Assembly: GCA_910586445.1 (NCBI GenBank)
Contig: CAJUHV010000003.1
Coordinates: 1 to 64,000 of the forward strand
Origin: an uncultured Eubacterium sp.
Lineage (GTDB): Bacteria; Bacillota; Clostridia; Lachnospirales; Lachnospiraceae
DNA length: 64,000 bases
Direction of reading: 5' to 3'
The notes below the pieces were generated by a model that saw nothing but the letters and a program-made list of their open reading frames with translations, was not told the origin of the DNA and did no database searches. How positions within the stretch are numbered: position 1 is the stretch's first letter; every line of letters starts with the position of its first letter. The position numbers and the translations under genes were made by a program. Shown one piece after another: positions 8,277 to 16,427 of this stretch.

Positions 8277-11200
8277 TTATTTATAAAGTTCAACCAATCT
8301 TTCTAAATGTGTATAACGAGCCTTTGCAGCCTCCTCAGATTCTTTGAACAGTCTTTCTGCACGCTCTGGGAAGGATCTTGCAAGACGGCTGTAACGTGTC
8401 TCATTGTTCAGGAAATCCTGATAGGTTCCGTCGCCCGGCTTAGATGTCAGTGTAAACGGATTCTTGCCCTGCGCCTTTAATGCAGGATTGAATGAGAACA
8501 GGTTCCAGTATCCGGCAGCAACTGCCTTCTTCATTTCATCCTGGCAGTGGTTCATGCCGCCCTTTACGCCGTGCAGCTCACATGGAGCGTAGCCGATGAT
8601 CAGGGATGGCCCATTGTATGCTTCTGCTTCTGCAATTACTTTCACCGCATGGGACATATTTGCACCAAGCGCGATCTGTGCTACATATACATAACCGTAG
8701 CTCATAGCGATCTCTGCAAGGCTCTTCTTGCCGATATCTTTACCTGCTGCTGCAAACTGGCATACTTCACCGATGTTAGAAGCCTTGGATGCCTGTCCGC
8801 CGGTATTGGAGTACATTTCTGTATCGAATACCATTACGTTTACATTTTCGCCAGAAGCAAGTACATGATCTAATCCGCCGAAGCCGATATCATATGCCCA
8901 TCCGTCACCACCGAAGATCCAGATTGACTTCTTAGCGAGGTAATCCTTCTTATCAACTGCAGCTGCCGCATCCGGGCATCCTGCTGCTGCAGCTTTTTCT
9001 AATTCAGCCACTAATGCTTCTGCAGCAGGTGTATTTGCCTTTGTGTCATCCTTTGTTTCCATAAATTTCGCAAATGCATCCTTTAATTCAGCGCCTGCCT
9101 TGTCAGACTCAGCACATTTCTTTGCACTTGCAATTGCCTGCTCACGCAGTACCTGCTGTCCGATCTGCATACCCATGCCGTGCTCAGCATTGTCTTCAAA
9201 TAAGGAGTTTGCCCAAGCCGGTCCCTTCTTGGAATCCTTGTGAACCGTATATGGTGATGTAGCTGCAGGGCCGCCCCAGATGGAAGAACATCCTGTTGCG
9301 TTGGAAATATACATATGCTCGCCAAACAGCTGTGTGATCAGACGTGCATAAGATGTCTCTGCACAGCCTGCACAGGAGCCTGAGAACTCAAGCAGCGGCT
9401 GGTTGAACTGAGAACCTTTTACCGTATTGTCTGCCGGCACGCCAGGTTTCTTGCCTACATTTGCTACTAAATAATCGAATACCGGCTGCTCTGCTGCCTG
9501 AGATTCCTGCGGAACCATTTCGATTGCGCCGACCGGGCAGACTGTAATACATTCGCCGCATCCCATACAATCTAATGGAGATACGCTCATTGCAAACTTG
9601 TATTCGCCGGCTTTTGGCTTTGTATCTGCCAGCTTGATATTGGAAGGAGCAGCTTTTACTTCTTCGTCGTTTAACATAAACGGACGGATGGTAGCATGTG
9701 AACATACGAATGCACACTGGTTACACTGGATACATTTCTCAGCACTCCAGGTAGGTACTGTCACTGCTGTTCCACGTTTTTCATAAGCAGAAGCTCCATG
9801 CTCAAACTGTCCGTCTGCATTGTTTGCGAATGCGGATACAGGCAGGCTGTCGCCGTCCATTAATGAAATAGGCTCCATTAATTCTTTTACCATCTTCACA
9901 GTCTCTGGACGTCCCTGTAACTCAGCCGGAGCCGGATCTGCCTGCGGATTTGCCCAAGAAGCAGGTACTTCTACTTTATGTACTGCATCTACGCCGGCAT
10001 CAATTGCCTTGTAGTTCATTTCTACGACTGCATCGCCCTTCTTGCCATAGGACTTCTTTGCAGCCTGTTTCATAAAGTCTACTGCATCATCAATCGGCAT
10101 TACATTTGCCAGCTTAAAGAATGCGGACTGTAAAATCGTGTTGGTGCGCTTGCCCATACCGATTTCAATTGCTTTGTCAATTGCGTTGATTGTGTACAGC
10201 TGAATGTTGTTGTCTGCGATATATTTCTTCGCTTCAGCATTTAAGTGATGCTCTAATTCTTCATCAGACCACTGGCAGTTGATCATAAATACGCCGCCTG
10301 GTTTTACGTCCTGCACCATCTTGAAGCCTTTGTTTACATATGCAGGATTATGGCATGCTACAAAGTCTGCCTGATTGATGTAGTACGGGCTGCGGATCGG
10401 CTTGTCGCCAAAACGTAAATGGGAAATTGTAACACCGCCCGTTTTCTTAGAGTCATACTGGAAGTATGCCTGGATAAATTTGTCCGTATGGTCGCCGATA
10501 ATCTTTGTAGAGTTCTTGTTTGCACCTACAGTACCGTCACCGCCGAGACCCCAGAACTTGCATTCTACAGTACCTTCTGCTGCTGTAATCGGAGCTGGTT
10601 TTACTTCCGGCAGGCTCAGGTTTGTAACATCGTCTACGATACCGATTGTAAAACGAGGCTTTGGAGCATCCTGCTCTAATTCCTTATATACTGCGAATAA
10701 GGATGATGGCGGTGTATCTTTTGATCCAAGGCCGTAGCGCCCGCCTGTCAGTACGATTGCATCAAGGCCTGCTTCACGCAGCGTAGCTGCTACGTCTAAG
10801 TATAACGGATCACCCAAAGAACCAGGCTCTTTTGTCCTGTCAAGGACAGCTACTTTCTTAACAGTCTTTGGAAGTGCCTTTATAAATGCTTCCGGTACCC
10901 ATGGACGATACAGGCGTACTTTTACTAAGCCGACCTTCTCGCCTTTTGCTGTTAAGTAATCAATTACTTCTTCTGCTACGTCGTTTACGGAGCCCATTGC
11001 TACGATTACGCGCTCTGCGTCTTCTGCTCCATAGTAATTAAATAAGTCATAATTTGTGCCGAGCTTTTCATTTACCTTATCCATGTATTTGGATACAATT
11101 GCCGGAAGTGCATCATATGCCGTATTGCAGGCTTCACGATGCTGGAAGAACACATCTCCATTTTCATGAGAACCGCGCATAGCCGGATGCTCTGGATTCA

Positions 11201-11822
11201 GTGCATGATTACGGAATTCCTTAACAGCCTCCATATTGCACATTTCTTTTAAATCTTCATAGTCCCATGTCTCAATCTTTTGAATTTCATGGGATGTACG
11301 GAAACCATCAAAGAAGTTTAAGAATGGAACCCTGCCTTCGATACTTGCCAGGTGGGCAATCGGGCTTAAATCCATAACTTCCTGCGGATTTGTCTCACAT
11401 AACATAGCAAAACCGGTCTGACGGCATGCGTATACGTCACTATGATCACCAAAGATATTTAACGACTGTGTGGAAACCGTACGTGCGGATACATCAAATA
11501 CGCATGGGAGCAGTTCACCAGCAATTTTGTACATATTTGGAATCATCAGTAACAGACCCTGAGAAGCGGTAAAGGTCGTTGTCAGGGCACCTGCTGCAAG
11601 AGAGCCGTGCACAGCACCTGCTGCACCTGCTTCAGACTGCATTTCTACTACTTTAACCTGATTTCCAAAAATGTTATCCTGTCCTGCTGCAGACCACTGG
11701 TCAACAGTATCTGCCATTGGGCTGGATGGGGTAATTGGGTAAATAGCTGCAACTTCTGTATACGCATAAGCTACATGAGCTGCCGCTGTATTACCATCCA
11801 TAGATTTTTTTGCTCTAGGCAT
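8277..11822 (-). CDS. nifJ: Pyruvate:ferredoxin (flavodoxin) oxidoreductase
   Basis: Oxidises pyruvate to acetyl-CoA and CO2 while reducing ferredoxin, the central step of clostridial fermentation. The 1181-residue single chain has the full domain order: N-terminal pyrimidine-binding domain (AYAYTEVAAIYPITPSSPMA), middle transketolase-like domain, gamma domain, two 4Fe-4S motifs (CIQCNQCAFVCSHATIRP and CMGCGECITVCPVGAIEM), and a C-terminal TPP domain with SGSCAGCAETSYARLITQLF and FGGDGWAYDIGFGG. ATG at 11822 follows AGGAGG; the extra upstream codons have no ribosome site. It is a single-gene transcription unit with its own promoter and terminator. Confidence 0.98.
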   Translation of the reverse strand: MPRAKKSMDGNTAAAHVAYAYTEVAAIYPITPSSPMADTVDQWSAAGQDNIFGNQVKVVEMQSEAGAAGAVHGSLAAGALTTTFTASQGLLLMIPNMYKIAGELLPCVFDVSARTVSTQSLNIFGDHSDVYACRQTGFAMLCETNPQEVMDLSPIAHLASIEGRVPFLNFFDGFRTSHEIQKIETWDYEDLKEMCNMEAVKEFRNHALNPEHPAMRGSHENGDVFFQHREACNTAYDALPAIVSKYMDKVNEKLGTNYDLFNYYGAEDAERVIVAMGSVNDVAEEVIDYLTAKGEKVGLVKVRLYRPWVPEAFIKALPKTVKKVAVLDRTKEPGSLGDPLYLDVAATLREAGLDAIVLTGGRYGLGSKDTPPSSLFAVYKELEQDAPKPRFTIGIVDDVTNLSLPEVKPAPITAAEGTVECKFWGLGGDGTVGANKNSTKIIGDHTDKFIQAYFQYDSKKTGGVTISHLRFGDKPIRSPYYINQADFVACHNPAYVNKGFKMVQDVKPGGVFMINCQWSDEELEHHLNAEAKKYIADNNIQLYTINAIDKAIEIGMGKRTNTILQSAFFKLANVMPIDDAVDFMKQAAKKSYGKKGDAVVEMNYKAIDAGVDAVHKVEVPASWANPQADPAPAELQGRPETVKMVKELMEPISLMDGDSLPVSAFANNADGQFEHGASAYEKRGTAVTVPTWSAEKCIQCNQCAFVCSHATIRPFMLNDEEVKAAPSNIKLADTKPKAGEYKFAMSVSPLDCMGCGECITVCPVGAIEMVPQESQAAEQPVFDYLVANVGKKPGVPADNTVKGSQFNQPLLEFSGSCAGCAETSYARLITQLFGEHMYISNATGCSSIWGGPAATSPYTVHKDSKKGPAWANSLFEDNAEHGMGMQIGQQVLREQAIASAKKCAESDKAGAELKDAFAKFMETKDDTKANTPAAEALVAELEKAAAAGCPDAAAAVDKKDYLAKKSIWIFGGDGWAYDIGFGGLDHVLASGENVNVMVFDTEMYSNTGGQASKASNIGEVCQFAAAGKDIGKKSLAEIAMSYGYVYVAQIALGANMSHAVKVIAEAEAYNGPSLIIGYAPCELHGVKGGMNHCQDEMKKAVAAGYWNLFSFNPALKAQGKNPFTLTSKPGDGTYQDFLNNETRYSRLARSFPERAERLFKESEEAAKARYTHLERLVELYK

Positions 11823-11845
11823 TATAAATATCCTCCTTCTTTTTT

Positions 11846-11898
11846 GTCGTAATACGACTTTATGTATCAATTTTAGCATTTAATTTGTCGATTGTAAA
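11846..11898 (-). promoter_or_regulatory. nifJ promoter and palindrome in its leader
   Basis: Minus strand TTTACA (11893-11898), 17-bp spacer, TAAAAT (11870-11875). Between this and the ATG is the perfect palindrome GTCGTAATACGAC (11846-11858), which could be an operator or a small leader hairpin. The palindrome is certain; its function is inferred. Confidence 0.5.
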
Positions 11899-11983
11899 GA
11901 TTGTTAGTTGTACAAATCGGAATGCAATTTACAAAATTTTAGAAAGATAAATAGTCATTCTGCACAAAAAACAATTTTTAACT

Positions 11984-12030
11984 AACCAGACAACCCTGAT
12001 AAGCTATCTTATGTGTAAGTTTGTCCGGTT
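11984..12030 (+). promoter_or_regulatory. Nested inverted repeats upstream of the ABC-F promoter
   Basis: Outer arms AACCAGACAA (11984-11993) and TTGTCCGGTT (12021-12030) with one mismatch enclose an inner hairpin ATAAG-ctat-CTTAT (11999-12012). Because it lies before the likely -35 box it would not be in the ABC-F transcript, so an operator or a minor terminator is more likely than an attenuator. Confidence 0.35.
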
Positions 12031-12044
12031 ATTCCTTATTTTTC

Positions 12045-12072
12045 TTGAAATTATACAAGATTTATGTATAAT
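12045..12072 (+). promoter_or_regulatory. Sigma-A promoter of the ABC-F gene
   Basis: TTGAAA (12045-12050), 16-bp spacer, perfect TATAAT (12067-12072), about 58 bp before the ATG. Confidence 0.7.
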
Positions 12073-12130
12073 GATTTAGGAGCAGCCAGCAACACTAAAA
12101 TAAGAAAATTTAGAAGATGAGGATTTAAAT

Positions 12131-13771
12131 ATGATTAGTGCAAACAATGTCACACTGCGGGTAGGCAAAAAAGCCTTATTTGAAGATGTGAACATCAAAT
12201 TTACAGAAGGAAACTGCTACGGCTTAATCGGTGCAAACGGCGCAGGAAAATCTACCTTTTTAAAAATCCTGTCCGGCGAGCTGGAGCCGACAAACGGCGA
12301 TGTAGCCATAACCAGCGGCCAGCGTCTTTCTTTTTTAAAGCAGGACCACTTCCAGTATGATGAATTCAGCGTTCTGGATACGGTTATTATGGGCAACCAG
12401 AGACTGTATGACATCATGAAGGAAAAAGACGCGATCTATGCAAAAGAAGACTTTACGGACGCAGACGGCATACGTGCCAGCGAGCTGGAGGCCGAGTTTG
12501 CAGAAATGGACGGATGGAACGCCGAGTCCGATGCAGCCTCGCTGCTGAACGGCCTGGGCATCAGCACAGACGAGCATATGTCTGCCATGAAAAGCCTGCC
12601 CGGCTCCCTCAAAGTTAAAATCCTGCTTGCGCAGGCATTATTCGGCAATCCCGACATACTGCTTTTAGACGAGCCGACCAACCACTTGGATCTGGATGCG
12701 ATCGCATGGCTGGAGGAATTTTTGATTAATTTTGAAAATACGGTGATTGTCGTATCCCATGACCGGTATTTTCTAAACAAGGTCTGCACGCATACCGCAG
12801 ATATTGATTACGGCAAAATACAGTTATATGCCGGCAACTATGATTTCTGGTATGAGTCCAGCCAGCTTTTGATCAAGCAGATGAAAGAAGCCAATAAAAA
12901 GAAAGAAGAAAAGATTAAGGAGCTGCAGGAATTTATCTCACGATTTTCTGCCAATGCCTCCAAATCCAAGCAGGCTACCTCCAGAAAGCGCGCACTGGAA
13001 AAAATCCAGTTAGAAGAAATCAAGCCGTCCAGCCGTAAGTACCCGTATATTGATTTCCGGCCGGAACGCGAGATCGGCAACGAAGTGCTGGCCGTTGACG
13101 GGATCAGCAAAACAGTAGACGGCGTAAAAGTATTAGACCACGTATCTTTTGTAATGGGCCACAACGACAAAATCGCGTTTGTCGGCAGCAATGAGCTGGC
13201 AAAGACGACACTGTTTCAAATACTTGCCGGTGAAATGGAGCCGGATGAGGGCACTTATAAATGGGGCGTGACAACGAGCCAGTCTTATTTTCCAAAAGAC
13301 AATACGGAGATTTTCTCAAATGACCTGTCCATTACCGAATGGCTGACACAGTTTTCGGAAATCAAGGATGCTACTTATGTCAGGGGATTTTTGGGACGCA
13401 TGCTCTTTGCCGGAGAAGACGGCGTGAAAAAGATGAAGGTATTATCCGGCGGTGAAAAAGTACGCGTACTCTTATCCCGGATGATGATCGAAGGATCAAA
13501 CGTGCTGATCTTTGACGAGCCGACCGACCACTTAGATATGGAGGCCATCACTGCCTTAAACAACGGCATGATCAAATTTCCAGGCACAATACTGTTTTCC
13601 TGCCGTGACCATCAGGTAGTACAGACTACAGCCAACCGGATTATAGAGTTTATGCCGGATGGAACGATCGTAGATAAGGTGACAACTTACGATGAATATT
13701 TAGAGAGCGACGCAATGGCAAGAAAGCGCCAGGTATACTCGATGTCTGAAAGCGACGCTGCCGACAATTAG
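12131..13771 (+). CDS. ABC-F ATPase, YbiT/YkpA type
   Basis: Soluble double-cassette ATPase of the ABC-F group, which acts on the ribosome rather than in membrane transport. The first cassette has IGANGAGKST, LLLDEPTNHLDLD and VVSHDRY; its signature reads LPGSLKVK, as in YbiT-like proteins. A charged linker (MKEANKKKEEKIKELQEFIS, then SKSKQATSRKRALEKI) follows. The second cassette has an intact LSGGEKVRV and LIFDEPTDHLD but an altered Walker A (VGSNELAKTT) and CRD in place of the usual SHD switch, so its ATP use may be reduced. GAGGA lies just before the ATG. Translation-factor function is the family's general role; antibiotic protection is not implied. Confidence 0.93.
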   Translation: MISANNVTLRVGKKALFEDVNIKFTEGNCYGLIGANGAGKSTFLKILSGELEPTNGDVAITSGQRLSFLKQDHFQYDEFSVLDTVIMGNQRLYDIMKEKDAIYAKEDFTDADGIRASELEAEFAEMDGWNAESDAASLLNGLGISTDEHMSAMKSLPGSLKVKILLAQALFGNPDILLLDEPTNHLDLDAIAWLEEFLINFENTVIVVSHDRYFLNKVCTHTADIDYGKIQLYAGNYDFWYESSQLLIKQMKEANKKKEEKIKELQEFISRFSANASKSKQATSRKRALEKIQLEEIKPSSRKYPYIDFRPEREIGNEVLAVDGISKTVDGVKVLDHVSFVMGHNDKIAFVGSNELAKTTLFQILAGEMEPDEGTYKWGVTTSQSYFPKDNTEIFSNDLSITEWLTQFSEIKDATYVRGFLGRMLFAGEDGVKKMKVLSGGEKVRVLLSRMMIEGSNVLIFDEPTDHLDMEAITALNNGMIKFPGTILFSCRDHQVVQTTANRIIEFMPDGTIVDKVTTYDEYLESDAMARKRQVYSMSESDAADN

Positions 13772-13796
13772 ATCGAATATCTGATAGAGCAAAATT

Positions 13797-14140
13797 CTGA
13801 TTAGAATTTCAGATAATAAAATCTGATTAGAATTTCAGATAAAAACTGATTAAAATTTCAGATAAAAATCTGGTTAGAATTTCAGATAATAAAATCTAAT
13901 TAGAATTTCAGATAAAAACTGATTAGAATTTCAGATAAAAACTGATTAGAATTTCAGACAATAAAATCTGACTAGAATTTCAGATAAAAATCTGGTTAGA
14001 ATTTCAGATAATAAAATCTGACTAGAATTTCAGACAATAAAATCTGACTAGAATTTCAGACAATAAAATCTAATTAAAATTTCAGACAAAAAAAATCTGA
14101 TTAGAATTTCAGACAATAAAATCTGATTAGAATTTCAGAT
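13797..14140. repeat. AT-rich minisatellite, about 14 copies
   Basis: About 14 imperfect copies, 23-27 bp apart, of a unit close to TCTGATTAGAATTTCAGATA followed by ATAAA or AAAAA. TCTGA and TCAGA in each unit form a small inverted repeat. It fills the gap between the ABC-F stop and the shared terminator. It is not a CRISPR array: the variable parts are just A/T spacers of 5-10 bp. Confidence 0.95.
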
Positions 14141-14179
14141 AAAAAATTTGATTTAATTTTATATAAATAAACAATTTAT

Positions 14180-14217
14180 AAAAAGCGGGGCATATGATTA
14201 TATCCGACCCGCTTTTT
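14180..14217. terminator. Bidirectional terminator between ABC-F and flagellin
   Basis: AAAAAGCGGG (14180-14189) pairs with CCCGCTTTTT (14208-14217); U-tracts are available on both strands for the two convergent genes. Confidence 0.85.
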
Positions 14218-14232
14218 TTATTTCCCTTCCCA

Positions 14233-15969
14233 TCAATTGAGCAGGCTCAGCAGCATTTCCTGCCGCTGATTGGCCTGTGCCATCATAGACACGCCCATCT
14301 GGAGCAGTATATTTTGTATACTGTCATTTACCACCGTCTGCGCCAGGTCACAGTCGCGTATCCTGCTTTCGGCAGCCTGCACATTTTCTGCGGTCTGCTG
14401 CACAATACTGTCTGCATGCTCCAGGCGGTTCTGCCATGCACCCAGATTTGACCTCTCCAGGCTTAGATAGCTCAGCGCGGCATCTGTCATTGCAATACCG
14501 TAATCCGCCTCCTGCCTTGAGCGTACGGACAGCCAGGAAATACCCAGAGTCCGGCAGCTGACCTTTGGCAGTGAAATGTATACGGCATCTCCCTGCTTCG
14601 GCCCCGTCTGTATATGCAGCCCGCCTGCCTGATTCAGCAGCTGCGCATCCGGCGGCAGCTTTCCATCTGCACTGTAATCATAGATTCCAAAACCATACAG
14701 GCCAAAGTTTGGATAAATCGGCCTGATCGCAGATCCGTTATCAAATTCGGTTGATATAACAAGAAGCCTGCCCGTACGATTTCCATTTGCATCTACCTCT
14801 GCGGCAAAATCTGCAAAATGTCCCTGCGGCTTGGCGGAATGGACATAATGTCCCTTATTCCCTACATCGTACTTATCGTGTGTCACTCCGCCCCACGCCG
14901 GATTACCCAATACACTGATGATCTTGTCAATCAAAGCATCACCGCTCGTTATGCCATTTACATCGATCGTATAAATATAATCGCCTCCGCTGCCTCCGCT
15001 GCCGCTCGGCTTGATCTCTGTGCAGCCGTCTCCTGCACCGCCTTTATCAACAAATTCGATACTGTAATGCTTATCACAGAGCGTACATGTGGAATAAAAT
15101 CCCTGCCTGACCAGCTCTTGTATATTAGAGGCCGTCGCTTTGCTGAAATCCAGCGCTGCCGCCGCATATTGATCTGTACCATGCTGGTATTCTATTTCTG
15201 CCGTATACAGCTGTCCGTCCATGCCCGTGATCTGAACTGTTTTTACAGTTCCGTCCGGTATGTTTAATACATCCATATCCGTTATCAGATAGCCATTATT
15301 GACATTTTTGCCCTGCTGATATTTGTATGTCGTCGATTGGTCGGTGACAATATTTTGAACTGCATTGCCGTAAGCATCTGTCAGCGATCTGCAGTACAGC
15401 GTTGCCCGAGGTATTGTCACATTCATAGACAGCCTCCCCAATGGTGTCGTTCCTTTGCTGTCTGCTATCCAGCTCGGCAGTCCGCCGCGGAAATAATATC
15501 CCGGCCCGTTTAATCCTCCGCCTGCCAGCCCGCCGGCAGACATCGTGCCGCTGCCGTTTAGGACATAGATCCCATTAAACTGTGTCTTATTGTGTATATC
15601 ATCAATTTCTTCTAATATACTGTCTACTTCCAGCTGGATATTTGCACGATCCTGTATTGTATTTGTATCATTTGCAGCCTGTATGCTCAATTCTTTCAGC
15701 CGGTGCAGCATATCGCTGATTTCATTCATAGCTGCATCCGCCACTTGAATCAGGGAAACACCTTCCTGGATATTTTTAGAGGCGCGTCTGAGCCCGCGGA
15801 TCTGCCACCGCATATTTTCTGAAATCGTAAGCCCTGCCGCATCATCCGCTGACCGGTTGATCCGGTAGCCGCTTGACAGCCGCTCTGCCGCTTTCTTTTT
15901 TTCTTTTCCGACAGACTTAAATTGTCTTTGGGCATTCAATGCCATACGATTATTTTGAACAGAAAACAT
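14233..15969 (-). CDS. Flagellin with a large uncharacterised central insert
   Basis: Filament subunit. The N-terminal D0/D1 helices (residues 1-140: RLSSGYRINRSADDAAGL, MRWQIRGL, ELSIQAANDTNT) and the C-terminal D1/D0 helices (about 475-578: ANQRQEMLLSLLN) are typical. Between them are about 330 residues of unknown fold instead of a usual D2/D3 region. The insert contains Cys193, a CTLC pair at 295-298, Cys316 and Cys472, and a Gly/Ser linker GSGGSGG near 323-329. Cys residues are unusual in flagellins. I saw no HExxH in it. AAAGGAG precedes the ATG. It follows the Cys-pair gene and flagellinolysin in the same direction, so it may share their sigma-28 promoter. Confidence 0.93.
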   Translation of the reverse strand: MFSVQNNRMALNAQRQFKSVGKEKKKAAERLSSGYRINRSADDAAGLTISENMRWQIRGLRRASKNIQEGVSLIQVADAAMNEISDMLHRLKELSIQAANDTNTIQDRANIQLEVDSILEEIDDIHNKTQFNGIYVLNGSGTMSAGGLAGGGLNGPGYYFRGGLPSWIADSKGTTPLGRLSMNVTIPRATLYCRSLTDAYGNAVQNIVTDQSTTYKYQQGKNVNNGYLITDMDVLNIPDGTVKTVQITGMDGQLYTAEIEYQHGTDQYAAAALDFSKATASNIQELVRQGFYSTCTLCDKHYSIEFVDKGGAGDGCTEIKPSGSGGSGGDYIYTIDVNGITSGDALIDKIISVLGNPAWGGVTHDKYDVGNKGHYVHSAKPQGHFADFAAEVDANGNRTGRLLVISTEFDNGSAIRPIYPNFGLYGFGIYDYSADGKLPPDAQLLNQAGGLHIQTGPKQGDAVYISLPKVSCRTLGISWLSVRSRQEADYGIAMTDAALSYLSLERSNLGAWQNRLEHADSIVQQTAENVQAAESRIRDCDLAQTVVNDSIQNILLQMGVSMMAQANQRQEMLLSLLN

Positions 15970-15983
15970 CTAAGAGACTCCTT

Positions 15984-16385
15984 TTAATCCCACCATCCAA
16001 TTTCATCTGCTTTCAGTGATTTTCCCTGACATTCCAGACACTGAACCTGTTCCATATTTTCTGACAGCTCCTCGATTGTCTCGCCCAGCAGCTCTGCCTG
16101 CCCACCGCAGCCGGAGCATACGCCTGCGTAAACAGTGCTGTCATTCATAAATGTCAGTACCGGAACACTTTCTATGCAGCCGCAGCGTACACAGTATGAC
16201 AGCTGATAGCCAAAATGAAATACCGGCACCTGCATCTGCCTGCCAAAGCTGCGGATCTGATCCGCGGTGTCCTCTTCAAACAGCCCGGCTGTCCGCTCTA
16301 AGTCCGCATGCAGAAGCCCGCACCCGACTCTAAAAGCAGACTGCTTCTGGCACACCGCACAGCTGATGCGCACTACTGCTCCCAT
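15984..16385 (-). CDS. Small protein with paired Cys motifs, between the flagellins
   Basis: 133 residues, no family recognised. The Cys residues form four paired groups: CAVC near the N terminus, a CVRCGC group in the middle, CSGC, and CLEC near the C terminus, which looks like two zinc ribbons. No signal peptide or membrane segment, so probably cytoplasmic. ATG at 16385 is set by AAAGGAG; the TTG-started longer reading overlaps that site. It lies 14 bp before the flagellin gene and 42 bp after flagellinolysin. Position suggests a flagellin-specific chaperone, export or modification factor, but this is inference. Confidence 0.75.
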   Translation of the reverse strand: MGAVVRISCAVCQKQSAFRVGCGLLHADLERTAGLFEEDTADQIRSFGRQMQVPVFHFGYQLSYCVRCGCIESVPVLTFMNDSTVYAGVCSGCGGQAELLGETIEELSENMEQVQCLECQGKSLKADEIGWWD

Positions 16386-16427
16386 CTGCCACACTCCTTT
16401 CAAATCAGCTCAAAAGCTCATAATCAT

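Noticed and set aside
13797..14140. CRISPR-like array
   Set aside because: The apparent spacers are 5-10 bp of A/T, the repeats are imperfect and only about 15-18 bp, and no cas genes are nearby.
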